Below are positions 11,689 to 22,583 of a stretch of DNA of 64,000 bases, one piece after another; position 1 is the stretch's first letter, and each line of letters starts with the position of its first letter. The notes under the pieces were generated by a model that ran no database searches, was not told the origin of the DNA, and saw only the letters and a list, made by a program, of their open reading frames with translations. Location of the stretch: NCBI GenBank assembly GCA_022419385.1, contig JAJUBI010000002.1, positions 1,364,001 to 1,428,000 of the forward strand, given 5' to 3'. This DNA comes from Paraconiothyrium sp. Pb-2020 (taxonomy: Eukaryota > Ascomycota > Dothideomycetes > Pleosporales > Didymosphaeriaceae). Position numbers and translations under genes: made by a program.

Positions 11689-12700
11689 CGTTGCACAAGG
11701 TGGTGTACGTACAGGTCGCCTTCAGGGCAGGAACATTTCAAAGCGCAACGATCGTGGGACAGGGACACCGCATCGTTTTGACTATTGTGCTTCAGGTCAT
11801 AGGATTCGAAACTGAGTGCTGGGAAAGGAAGCTCCGAACAGGTGGTATTCCGCCTAAGCGATGCATGTTGATCACTTTCGCCCGAGAGCCGCATCCCTGA
11901 TAACTGAGCAATAAGGAATCTTTCATCCCGATTTCGCGGTTCAATCCCCGCCCACGCACATGCACCAGATTCTGAGATATGCTGGTTTGCACATCGATCT
12001 CAGTGGATTGTACGCCTGGATCTTTCTTCGTCCTCGGGGAGGAGGAACCGTCACAAGATCGTCGCAAGAACTTGTGGAGATCGCATATGCTGTGGATGAG
12101 CAAGGACCAGTCACGATACCCATATGTGACGGACATCCACTTTGGGATCCAAGCTCTTTCTGAGTGCCAGGTTGTACCCTGACCTTGATCCGGCTCATCC
12201 GAATACAACATACCCTGATCTGTAACGTTGAGTCAGGTACTCGCGGTACGGGACGTGGGTGGAGCATAATCTTCCGGCCTACACGGTTGGGGTGCAAGCG
12301 AAGGAAGGCGAAGGAAGCGAGGCGACCAGGGTGTGGGGCGAGGGTAATTGCAGCCGCATCAACGGGCACAACAATTCGCCGCGGGAATAAGCCAAGACAA
12401 ACAGCTTAATGAGACGGTCAAGGCGATCATGCTCCATCAAGAATAACTAGCGCCATCACCTGCGTGGCAAGGGCTAGAATCGCCTGCATTTCCGTCTGTG
12501 CAGCCGGTGCAGAAACCTATGCCGGACTAGTCATGAAGAGCGTAGAGATTGAGCCCTCCACACGTCGTTCGCGCTACTTTCGCTGATTCGTTCGCAAGGA
12601 AGTCGGTATCCGGCCTCCACGGCTGGTGTTAAAAGATCGATGTTGCTTTCATTCTGCGGCGAGATTTACGTACCGCCCATCTGGGTACCAACGGTCCGTC
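11689..12700. other. Intergenic, divergent rhodopsin-fold / FAD oxidase
   Basis: About 1 kb that should contain both promoters. Several ORFs of 60-140 codons overlap one another on both strands, but none shows a domain, signal peptide or consistent exon chain. Confidence 0.45.
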
Positions 12701-14380
12701 ATGTTTCGTCTAAGCTTCACCCTGCTTGCTGCAGCTCTTGTCAATCTGTCACAAGCCCAGAATGAGACTGAGATCGAATCTGCAGTCCAGTTTCTATTTC
12801 CCGATAGTTACTGCGTAAGTCGCTTACCGCTTCATTCTGCTCTTCTAACTTTGTCAGTGCACTGTCTTGACGCTCAGCTCCGTAGCCAAGCACGTCACTT
12901 TCCCTGGACAAAGTTTATACAACACTAGCGTTGACTCGTATTTCGATGTCAAAAGCAAGTTGACGCCTAACTGCATTATGCAACCGACTACCGCAGAAGA
13001 AGTTGCTACAACAGTGAAGGTCCTCACAGCTGCCAGCCTTCTGAAGCCTTGCAAGTTTGCCGTACGATCTGGTGGTCACACTCCGATCCCTGGCTCTAAC
13101 GATATCGAGGACGGTGTGACCATCGACTTACAGCACATGAATGGTACTACGTACAATGCCAAAACGCAAGTAGCTAGCATTGGGCCAGGTGGACGATGGG
13201 CCGGCGTTTACTCGACCCTTGAGCCGCTAGGACGAATGGTCGCTGGCGGTCGTGGCTCTACCGTTGGTGTTGGCGGCTTTCTCATAGGTGGTGGCATATC
13301 CCACTTTGCTCCTCGTGTTGGACTGTCGTGTGACAACGTTGTCAACTTTCAGGTCGTCCTCGCTAATGGACGCATTGTGAATGCCAACAAGAACACTAAT
13401 GCCGATCTTTTCACTGCCCTCAAGGTACATTATGATTTTAGATCCGATAAAGTGAACATAACTAACATCATCAAGGGCGGTACCAGCAACTTCGGCATCG
13501 TGACGCGATATGATATGGCGACTTTCGAGAATGAGAACCTCTGGGGAGGCATCGTCACATGGCCCGCATCGACAGTCGATCAGCATTTCAAATCTCTTGT
13601 TGATTTCGGTTTGGACCCCAACCGCGACCCCAATGCCGCCTTGATCGTTTTCCAAGGCTATTCGACTGCGAGCCCTACGAATGTTGTGCGGGCTGCTTTC
13701 GATTACACGAAGCCTGTGGCTCGTCCAGATGCCTATAAGGAGTTCTATGCAGTCATCAACAACATCAGCGACACCACTAAAATCCAACCCATGAGTGCGG
13801 TCGCTGCGGAGTTCGGCAGCACTACAACTAACAGGTAAAATTTCCCATTATCCTTGCCTTGCCTGTCACTCACTCTCGTGATTTTAGGGTCCAGTTCCGC
13901 ACTTTATCTTTCAAACTCGACCTCGCTACCCTTCAAGAGACTGCCCGTCTCTATGAAATCATGCTTGCAGAGATCCAGGCGAAGGCATCCGGCTCTTGGC
14001 GTATCTCCTGTCTGCATCAAGTATGGTCCACGCTTTACACTGCAAACAGCACAGCTAGAGGGGGCAACGTGCTCGGTATGGAGCGTTATACCGAGAATTT
14101 CGACATGTACCAATCGTACCTCTCTTGGTCTGAAGCCAAGGACGATGAGCTCTTCATCAACCAAGGTCTCGCGTTGACCAACGGCATTCAAAAGTTTGCG
14201 GAGGAGCATGACACAGCAGTGGAATACCTCTACCTCAATTATGCCGACAAAGACCAAGATCCGCTTTCGGCCTATGGAGCTGATAAGGTGGCCTTCATGA
14301 AGAAGGTTGCAAAGAAGTACGACCCTCTGGGCATCTACCAGAGGCTGCTTCCAGGCGGTTTCAAGATTTCTAATGTTTAA
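12701..14380 (+). CDS. Secreted FAD-linked oxidoreductase (FAD_binding_4, BBE type)
   Basis: Model join(12701..12814, 12858..13424, 13476..13834, 13888..14380), 510 residues. A signal peptide of about 20 residues (FRLSFTLLAAALVNLSQA) indicates secretion. The FAD domain shows AVRSGGHTPIPGSN, where the His is the usual covalent flavin site, then IGPGGRWAGVYSTLEPLG, GVGGFLIGGGIS and LKGGTSNFGIVTRYD. The 51-nt intron splitting that last motif is a multiple of three, so unspliced reading also stays open, but splicing restores the family motif. The C-terminal YLNYADKDQDPLSAYG resembles the berberine-bridge-like domain. Relatives oxidise sugars, alkaloids or secondary metabolites; the substrate is not predictable. 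Confidence 0.93.
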
Positions 14381-15673
14381 AGAGCGCCAGCTTCTATACT
14401 TCATGTACATACCTTTAATCCATCGTGGAGCTTTCTGGCACACGATGAGTCGCACGTCTTAGGGCTTTCACGCAGTGATATCAATCAGTACTCTCGCTAA
14501 GTCCAAACTTATTACCTGTTAATTCCAGCTGCAGCCGTGTCAGAAACGATATGCATTGCGACATGGACTGCGCATTCGGGACTAACGTCATCATACTCGC
14601 CCTAATCACACTAATGAGGCTTCCTAGTTTATGCGCCAACAGTCGATCTGACTCGAACCATTTCTTCATCCTTTCAGCTAATGTAGCGAGCATCCTGAAA
14701 CATCGCGTTACCAACGCCGGAACCGAGGTTCGGAAGAATTCGCTTTCAATTACATTAGATCAAAATAGAAGCTCGGTTAGCGAATGTTGCGTAGAATCCC
14801 AAATGAAGGGTAGGATTCTGTTTTCGGCGCCCTGTCCTTGAGGGAATTCGAGAGAGGCTTCAGGAGATTGACGTACATCGCTAGGGAGTCGTGTATGCGG
14901 CATTAGTCTCCGTGCATGGGAGGAATTTTGTCATGTTCCATCGCAGCAGATATTGATGATGACTGGGAGAAGCTGTTAACTGCGATTGGTTCATATTTGG
15001 GATGTGAAGAGTGTAGATTGCACTGGATGAGGTAACGGGTTGTTTGAACGTCGTCTAGCTATGTGTTATACCCCCACAGCTGAGTTGCCTGCCTAGGATG
15101 CCAACGCGTAAGCTGAAAGGTGTAACGTCAATGCTTGGAGTAGAAGTAGATACAGTCGGTCTCCCGGATGCCGAAAAATTTCCTTTCTGGCTAGGCCTGT
15201 GAGAATTCTTGCTCTAATGGGCAAAGCTCTCCAATTTGGCACCGACTTAGCATGACTTTTTAGGTTGCGAGAACGAAGACGGCTAGTGTTGGCCGCGAAT
15301 TTCCATCACGCGACATATCTTGCTTTGCTCAAAGGACCATCGTAATCCCAAGCTGCGCATGTACAGCTCTCAAACCGAAAGGAGAGCCTCCCAGTCACTT
15401 TAACAAGTTGAAACGTAGATGGAAGATGACGAATCAGGCAAGCTTTATAAATGAGAGTCGTAATATTTGCGTTCACGCTGTTCATACAGTACTGAGACAT
15501 ACAAGCTCATCCTTGCGCCATATTTGTAGTACATCTCGTGTTCCGTTGTTCATCTCACATTCTTCAAACTCCAATGCCAATGCTAATATCGCTAAATGCA
15601 TGTCGATCTTGTGAATACGACCACTCCAATCAAAATTTCCCTTCAGAATCGTACAGTCCACCCACACGCCATT
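14381..15673. other. Convergent intergenic region
   Basis: About 1.3 kb between the 3' ends of two genes. Only short overlapping ORFs without recognisable features; base composition looks ordinary and I see no long repeat. Confidence 0.45.
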
Positions 15674-16516
15674 TTACTTGCGGTCTCGGGGGCGTTTCCA
15701 AAGCTCCTCTTCGCTCATGGCTTGCATCGGTGAGATGCCATTCGCAGGCTGAGCAGCGGTGAACTCGGGACCACACGATCCACGGTCGATGGTCAGCGAG
15801 TTTAGTCCCCAGTGAATCTGCTCGGACGCGTCGTTTGGCAGGCCGACTCGCTTGCGTGTCGGGGAATATGTTTCGGTAACCGTGCTAGTGTTCGAAGACA
15901 TCATTGCGAGGGAGAGCGAGTTCAGCTCGGCTGCGAACGCTTTCTCTTCCTCACTGTACTGCAGAGCTGAGCAAATGTTGCTGGGGCGCGTTGTCGAGCG
16001 CAGCTCCATCTCGTAAATTTTGCGGTCCCGTGTGAAGGAAGCTTCGAGCTTGCGGTGTTCATCGTACCAGAAGTCGGACTGCTCTTTGGTCATCTCAGCT
16101 AGAGGCGGGTACAAGGCGTTGTGCTCTGCTTCCCGAGTTGCCCAGATGACCTTTGCTTCTTGTTCGACGCATTCTTGGCAGAAAAATGGAACGTCTGACA
16201 CGAGGCCGTTTGGCTCCAGACAATTCGAACCACAGTCCTCGACTAGGTCGGTGCGAATCCTATGTGAACATGACAGTTGATGGTACAGGCGGCCGCGGCA
16301 GGGTGTTAGGCGATTTGGACGCGTGACACACGAAGTTGCCGTTGGGCGCGCTTGCACTGGTGGTGCAGACGCGTGTGGCGTGGGCGTCCCTGTAACCTGC
16401 GGGTCGACCGTCCAGCCCCAACGGCAGGCTTCTACTGCTTGTGCATGGCCCATGGTGTCTGTGGAAAGTGTGGAAGAAACCTTTTTCGGCCTGAAGGCGT
16501 TGCTAGAGAAGTCCAT
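15674..16516 (-). CDS. Conserved fungal hypothetical protein with a Cys/His cluster
   Basis: Intronless, 280 residues, ATG at 16516. Residues about 75-120 carry a compact Cys/His cluster (CRGRLYHQLSCSHRIRTD, DCGSNC, FFCQECVEQE), which may bind zinc. It is followed by a charged helical stretch rich in Glu, Lys and Arg and by a low-complexity Ser/Thr-rich tail. There is no signal peptide or membrane segment. Similar uncharacterised proteins are, to my knowledge, common in Dothideomycetes. I do not recognise a named domain and assign no function. The next gene upstream is the MFS carrier, with an intergenic gap of about 0.7 kb. Confidence 0.7.
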   Translation of the reverse strand: MDFSSNAFRPKKVSSTLSTDTMGHAQAVEACRWGWTVDPQVTGTPTPHASAPPVQARPTATSCVTRPNRLTPCRGRLYHQLSCSHRIRTDLVEDCGSNCLEPNGLVSDVPFFCQECVEQEAKVIWATREAEHNALYPPLAEMTKEQSDFWYDEHRKLEASFTRDRKIYEMELRSTTRPSNICSALQYSEEEKAFAAELNSLSLAMMSSNTSTVTETYSPTRKRVGLPNDASEQIHWGLNSLTIDRGSCGPEFTAAQPANGISPMQAMSEEELWKRPRDRK

Positions 16517-17200
16517 GAGGAGCCCAAGAACGCAGTAATGGTGGAGTTATCTGGGTGGCGTCAGCAGACCAGCGGGGTTGCTGCCTGCTGCGTGAGTCGA
16601 CTGAGCCTCCTGCCCGCGGTCGAATTGATATGGTAGGGTGATAGAACAGTACAGTGGAAAGATCGGTGTCCGAATTGTACAGGCCTTTTAGTCGTGGTTC
16701 CGTGAATGCATAATGTGCGCACAGCAGGTCTGGTCAAGTGATTTTCGATAGCAGCAACGTGGCTACCATACGTCCAGCAGCCAAGAAAGATAGTTGTTCG
16801 ATAGCGATAGACAGAGTGATCGCGCGTAGTGAAGCCGGGCGCGTATATGTGGAGACGCGAACAAGCCAGGGTGCGGCACGGTGGTGCATGTGGGTGAGGG
16901 TTGACCGTTGACGTAAACGCGGATGGGACGCACCTGCAGTTTCAAGATCCGCAACTGTGGGGCTCAAAATAGCGAGGGCCCGGCGCTAAGCCTGGACACG
17001 TGCCCCTCACGCGCTTGCCCGCGAATTCACGCCACTCACAGTAAGCTGTTTCGATCAATGGGCTACAGAACTTCCAACACGTAAAAATAAAAGTTTTGCA
17101 CACATCACAGGAGAACTCGCACGCACGAGCCGTACACGAAGTACTTGCCGCGCGGTGTTCGACGCCCGTTGGCAAACGCCCATAACCTAATGCATGTAAC
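16517..17200. other. Intergenic, MFS carrier 3' side to hypothetical gene 5' side
   Basis: About 680 bases. Short overlapping ORFs only; it should hold the promoter of the hypothetical gene and the 3' UTR of the MFS gene. Confidence 0.45.
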
Positions 17201-18872
17201 TCACACCAGGAACCTGAACCCGTTCTCCTGCGCCACCCCAGGCACGGCATTAATCGCCCCCTCCACATGCTCCCCTCTATCCAATTTCTTGTTCAACCTC
17301 CCCAAATTCAGCCTCATCACAGCTGCCATAACAATCGCCAGTGCCGCCGTTGCGCAATCCACGCTCAGCGGCACCGTCAAATTCGGCTGCTGCCCGCCCT
17401 TTGGCTGCGGATACATGTAGCTCGCATAGATGGAACTGGTGTTGGAAATAGCGTTGATGAAAGCGAGAGCAGCTGCGCGCTTCGATGCCGGACGAGGTAA
17501 GGAGTTCGAGATCCACGCGAGCGCGACGACGTACCCAGTGTACACGCCGGGAACCATCAACATCATAGCTACATAGCGTGGTGCGGTCGAGTGTGTGGCG
17601 GCGCAGAGGACAAATGCCACGACTCCGACGCAAAGAGGGAGCACGATGTGGAAGAATCGTTCGCCCGTCCGGTCGGCGTGCCACGCGTTGAGGTACGTTG
17701 TAATCACCGCGAGAACGTAGGGCGGTGCGGTGAGCAGCAAAGTCTTCACATTGCCGTAACCTAGTGTCTTCACGATTGTGGGGAAGAAGTTCGTGACAGA
17801 AGCCGACGACACAATGGCCAGGAGGAGGACCGTAAGAATCCAAGTCTTGATGTCGGCCATCGCGAGCTTGAACCCATGAAACAGAGTCTGCGATTCTGAA
17901 GATGTCCAGTCTTCTTCACCAACGTCTTCTACTAAACGAAAAGATGCCAGCTGGCGTTCTTCCTCGGTCAACCACGCCGTAGTCCGGGGCATGTTTGGCA
18001 ATATAAAAAAGGCTCCGAAGGCGATGACGACGGTGATGGCACCCTCTATTATGAAGACCCAGCGCCAGGCGCGGAGTCCTTTTGCGTTGTCCATGTTGCT
18101 GGTTATACCGGCAGTCACGAGGCCACCGAAAGCACCAGAGATGAGAGAGCCAGAGTACAATACTGCAGTCCTGAAGCCAAGTTCTTTTCGAGTGTACCAT
18201 GAGGAGAGGTAGAATAGACAACCCGGGAAGTACACGGCTTCGATAAAACCGAGGAAAAATCGACACGCTACGAGGCCTGCGAAGTTCTGGCAAGCGCCCG
18301 TCGCACCCGAGATGATACCCCAGATGATCATGCAGATAGGAAGGAATAGCGCTGGTTTTCCGGTCTTGTTCAAAAGTAGATTACTAGGAACCTGCATCAG
18401 GATGTATCCCACGAACAAAATCGAGACAGTTGTCTGTATCCTAAATCAGTACAGAGTACTAAGCCAGTGACAGAGTTGCTTGGTTGCCAACAGGAATATC
18501 GAAAACCCGTGATCACGAACTGGGCTTCTATTTCTATGCGATGACTTGGAAGGAGAGTGACGGCGGACTGACCTGATACTGCGTGCTCGACAAATTCAGC
18601 TCATCTTGCAAGCCTGCTAACCGCACTGCCGCAATATTGTTGCGATCCAGATAATTCATAATGTACATAAGAATGATCATCGGTAGCAGCCTCGTGTCGA
18701 TCTTTCTCCGCAGCTTGGCTTCTGCAGCGGTGCGATACTCCTGCGACATCGCAGCGACCAGCGGTGGCGGTTGCAACTTTCCATGCGCAGGACCATGCCC
18801 AGGTTCCGTCGTTGGCACGACATCGTCCAATGTTTCGTCGACTGCAGGCTTGTTGTCAATGTCGGCGGCCAT
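17201..18872 (-). CDS. MFS transporter, Dal5/anion:cation symporter type
   Basis: Proton-coupled carrier of the fungal allantoate/nicotinate/pantothenate permease group, located in the plasma membrane. Model complement(join(17201..18433, 18573..18872)), 510 residues. The start at 18872 (MAADIDNKPAVDETLDD) is preferred over 18989, whose extra residues look like UTR. After about 60 cytosolic residues come RLLPMIILMYIMNYLDRNN, QTTVSILFVGYILMQVPSN, CRFFLGFIEAVYFPGCLFYL and GLRAWRWVFIIEGAITV, all hallmarks of this group, with twelve expected helices. The single intron is 139 nt, longer than most here, so an extra short exon inside it cannot be excluded. The substrate is probably a small organic anion or vitamin; not predictable. 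Confidence 0.92.
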
Positions 18873-20138
18873 TGTGCTGCTGGAGGCCGATGTGATAGCC
18901 CCGTATCCTGGACTGTTGGCTATGCAACGATCAGAGATCGGTGCGATGTAGTAGAACAAGGAAAGTTGCGGCGGAAGGAAGCTAAACAAGGTGCGTAGAA
19001 GTACTTATACGAAGCTTAGTGAGCACCGACCTGCCCATGACGAGGGTGCTGTTTACCTGCTTTAATTACCAAACGAGATCACTTACATGTGCTGTTAGCC
19101 AGGATTGCTTCCCTCTCCCCGGACGATGGCCTGGTCATTGTGTTGGAATACGGGACGTCTTCGGCCTTGGGTTCGAGATTGTTCCGTGATTTGTTGCCGC
19201 GATCGAGATGCCCAGAAAGCTAGTCAGTCGAGCAGTCGCTGATGTTACGGTGTCACAAGGTCCACGGCGTTGAACCCCAGAGCGGGTAAAGTGGGTTGGA
19301 TCGGGTTTGGCGGGGTGTTGATCTGGAGATGCTCAGGAAATGCGGTCCGTTTCGCGAATCCTACGAACCATTCAACAGTTCACAGGCGAGTAGCAAGTTG
19401 CCGGTATGAGTGCATTGCGGTTGAGACTATAGACTTTCGAGTTCACCTTTAATCTTGAAAGAGTACAGTAAATAGCGTTATGAGTAGTACACAATATTCA
19501 AGCCGAGTACTGCTGGCTTTGCACACTGCGGGGTTAGCGGCAAGACTTGCCTCCAACAAGGATGGTGGATGCGGAGCGACACAGTTTCAAGAGGCTTGAT
19601 ACTCTTGGATCAATGGTTCAAATGTTTACTGCGACGGTCCGGATGCGTTACTGACGTTCAAAGCACAGGGCTACTCTGTACAGATGAAAGCAGTACTTGT
19701 GCAGGCCTGAGTGGCGCGAACCCAAACAGGTAACCGCTAAACCCAATTCCTATTTACCCACCGTCGAGCCGCTCACACTGGCATCGACGATTCCGACTCA
19801 ACACCACGCAAGCTCCACGATGGCTTCTACAACCTTAAATCTTCCTGACCGACTGGACGCCCTCATGTCTAACATCGTGGACAGGTCTCCATCAGTAACA
19901 TTCCCATACGAGCATGGTTCTTGCCAAGTTATCCCAGTCATGACGTAGGCCTAGCAGCACTTGAGGAAACAGCATGGCACCGCCACTCTAATAGCCTTAT
20001 CAGTTTCAAAATACAGTATAGTTACGGACATGCCCGTTTGATAGATATGGAAACCCTGGACCCGGTTCTTGGTAGTCCGCTTGTATACCTTTTGAAAAGA
20101 GATAGTCACCAAGCGTCAACTGTACACCATTTGTAACC
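18873..20138. other. Intergenic, divergent MFS carrier / GH128
   Basis: About 1.27 kb. An ORF at 19819-19948 (MASTTLNLPDRLDAL...) has fair coding composition but no domain and no obvious continuation, so it is not called as a gene. Confidence 0.4.
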
Positions 20139-21152
20139 ATGAACCACCACAGTCAACATGGACGACACCGGACGACGTGCAAAGCCTTCACCGCAATCGC
20201 TTTGACCTCACTTATACTGCAGACCACAGCATCAGACAATAAAAGAGGCTTCGCCTACGTCGGGGATGCTCACGAAGCCGACAACAACCTCCTCACCTCC
20301 TCCAAAACCCCCCTAAAGTGGTATTATAACTGGGCCCCATCTCCACCACCCCAGGTTCCCTCCACCAACCTCGAGTTCGCCCCACTGATCCATGGATTGG
20401 ATGAGGCTTCTTCAGACTCGATATCCCAGCAACTCTCCAACCTGCCAGACTCCTCCACACATCTGCTGGCTTTTAACGAACCAGACGGCACTACCGAAAG
20501 TGGCGGAAGCAGTATCTCTCCTGAAGATGCTGCCAAATCTTACATCGATCACATTGCGCCGTTTCGCTCTGGGAAAAGGAAGTGGAAGATAAGCCACCCA
20601 AGCGTAACGGGGTCAGGGAATGGAATGGAGTGGTTGAAAAAGTTCAACGAGTCGTGTTACGATATAGACGAGCAGAATGGGTGTCCGACAGACTTCGTAG
20701 CTGCGCATTGGTATGGGGCATTTGATGGGCTGGCTTCGTGGTTAGGGTCACTAGATGAATTCTACAACACAAATGGTTCAAGGAAGGGAGAGGAGAGGTT
20801 GAAGATTTGGGTCACCGAGTTGGCGCTACCTCAAGCGGATGTCGAGGCGACGGTGCAGATGATGAACCTGACATTGCCGTACTTGGATGAGCTAGAGTAT
20901 GTGGAGCGGTATGCTTGGTTTGGGGCTTTCAGAGAGGGGGATGCGAATGAGTGGACGGGCGATGGGGTTGCCTTGTTCAGTAATGATGGGGGGTTGACGG
21001 ATTTGGGTGCCTTGTACATGGGTGGAGAGCAGAATGGTTTCACCGTGGGCCAAAAGGGCGAGGGCGAAGGCGCGGGGGGACAAATGATGATGGAGTGGCG
21101 ACTGATGTTGCTGTTGTCGCTTACTGCATTGTGGTTTAGCAATTGCTGGTAG
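20139..21152 (+). CDS. GH128 (Asl1-like) secreted beta-1,3-glucanase, probably GPI-anchored
   Basis: Single exon, 337 residues. A hydrophobic N-terminal segment (residues about 15-30) should direct secretion. The mature part begins KRGFAYVGDA and KWYYNWAPSPPP, typical of the Asl1/GH128 family of cell-wall beta-1,3-glucan hydrolases. The likely acid/base Glu114 is in AFNEPDG and the likely nucleophile Glu227 in IWVTELALP; AAHWYG and YAWFGAF complete the barrel. The C-terminus has a small Gly-rich spacer followed by a hydrophobic end (MLLLSLTALWF), consistent with a GPI-anchor signal, so the enzyme probably works in the cell wall during remodelling. Confidence 0.93.
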   Translation: MNHHSQHGRHRTTCKAFTAIALTSLILQTTASDNKRGFAYVGDAHEADNNLLTSSKTPLKWYYNWAPSPPPQVPSTNLEFAPLIHGLDEASSDSISQQLSNLPDSSTHLLAFNEPDGTTESGGSSISPEDAAKSYIDHIAPFRSGKRKWKISHPSVTGSGNGMEWLKKFNESCYDIDEQNGCPTDFVAAHWYGAFDGLASWLGSLDEFYNTNGSRKGEERLKIWVTELALPQADVEATVQMMNLTLPYLDELEYVERYAWFGAFREGDANEWTGDGVALFSNDGGLTDLGALYMGGEQNGFTVGQKGEGEGAGGQMMMEWRLMLLLSLTALWFSNCW

Positions 21153-21426
21153 TTGTCAAATGCATGGTTGGCTCGATTTTGGTAAAATAGTTGAGGTTGT
21201 GTTGGGATGTCACTTCCAACGGGTTGTCGTCTCTTCATCAGAGATTGGGAACAGGCCGTGGCCTCGAATTTTTATCGCAGACACCGGTATAATGACCCTC
21301 CAATCAGCTGGAGTACACGTGAAGGTATGAAATTCCCTATGATCATCGCTCATTGACGCCTAGACCGTGCCCATGCCGTCTCCGTTTTCCTCTCGCTAGA
21401 CACCATGCCGACCCGATTACTCTCCT

Positions 21427-22246
21427 CTATGCGGCGGTGATAGCTCGGCGGGACGCACGACCTTGCTGCCTGCTGTTGAGGCGCTGAGCGACCTGCTCGG
21501 ACTTCTGGACGGTCTCGTTGGCCTCGGTAAGGATGAGCTCGATGTGGCAAGGGTTCGACATGTAGGGGTTGATCTGTGTATGTTATTAGCGATGGCAGAC
21601 GTATGTGTAAGTTGGTTTGTGACATACACGGCCGTGAGCGCGGTATGTGCGCCTTCGCTGCTTGGGGGCCTGGTTGACCTGGATGTGCTTGATGATCAAG
21701 TTGCTGGTGTCGAGACCCTTGGTGTCGGCATTGGCCTCAGCGTTCTTGAGCAGACCAAGGACGAACTCGGCGCTCTTGACGGGCCAGCGGGCCTTGGAGA
21801 CACCGAAAGCCTTGCCTGTGTTCATGTCAGCCCCGCTCCTTGCACATCCGAATGCCAGAATTCGACGCCTGAAGACTTGTTCCGGTCGCATTTTCAAGTC
21901 TTCGCATCCTCTTCTGAAAAAAGCGCAGCCACTCACCCTGCGCAGTGCGGCCGGTGCTGCCAGCGTACCGCCTCATGGGAACGGCCTCCTTGTGCTCGAT
22001 GACATTGCCGAGGAAGGTAAGGGCACGCTCAAGGCGCCATCCGTTGATAGACTGGGCAGTCTCGCGGGTGTTCTTGAACGAGGTGCGGAGGTAGCTGCCG
22101 CGAGCCCTGGCGGACTTTGCGTTGTCGATCGAGGTGGCTGCGTAGCGGACCTGCCATATTAATTAGCTGGTGTCGCAATTACATGTGCGCGCGAAATATG
22201 CTTGAGAGACTGTGCGCAATTCCGTAGGCTGCGGGCGACGTACCAT
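21427..22246 (-). CDS. RPL17: 60S ribosomal protein L17 (uL22)
   Basis: Model complement(join(21427..21573, 21628..21815, 21937..22150, 22244..22246)), 183 residues, the usual length. Exon 1 is the ATG codon alone; the 93-nt intron after it joins to GTC CGC TAC, giving MVRYAATSIDNAKSARARG. Other family segments are SFKNTRETAQSINGWRLERA, PMRRYAGSTGRTAQGKAFG, RWPVKSAEFVLGLLKNAEAN, APKQRRRTYRAHGRINPYMS and HIELILTEANETV. uL22 lines the peptide exit tunnel. It is transcribed head-to-head with fibrillarin, with 337 bases between the two start codons, which suggests shared control of ribosome production. Confidence 0.97.
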
Positions 22247-22469
22247 CGTGATGTGCGGCGGGTGTCCTGTGTTGTTAGTTGAGGTCGGTGTTCGTGGATG
22301 CAAATTCGAAGCCTGTGTGGGCGATTAGCGCAGACTCTTGGCAGCTAGGCCGCTTTGAGCTTCGCGCGCTAATGCTGCCGAAAAAATATTCTGAACTCCA
22401 AGTTCTCGTTCATAGCTCTATAGCTCCACCGCAACAGCAATCGCCGACAGCAGTGCGCCTATCGAAATA

Positions 22470-22482
22470 ACCTTCTGAAGGT
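22470..22482. promoter_or_regulatory. Palindrome in the RPL17/fibrillarin divergent promoter
   Basis: Perfect 6+1+6 palindrome ACCTTC-T-GAAGGT about 100 bases upstream of the fibrillarin ATG, inside the 337-base region between two genes used in ribosome production. I infer a possible binding site from its symmetry and position only; no known fungal factor is matched. Confidence 0.25.
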
Positions 22483-22583
22483 AGCTTTTTGCTAGCTTCA
22501 CTCCATTTGCAACCGTTGGTAGCAACGCGCTCATAACAACCGTACAATCGCAAAGAAGAGCTACAGCTCTACCAACCTTGCAT

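Noticed and set aside
11936..11956. tRNA-like T-arm (gcggttcaatccccgc)
   Set aside because: No matching acceptor stem, D-arm or anticodon arm is found upstream at the right distance.
18754..18989. Longer MFS start at 18989
   Set aside because: The additional N-terminal residues have no family-like sequence; the ATG at 18872 gives a normal N-terminus.
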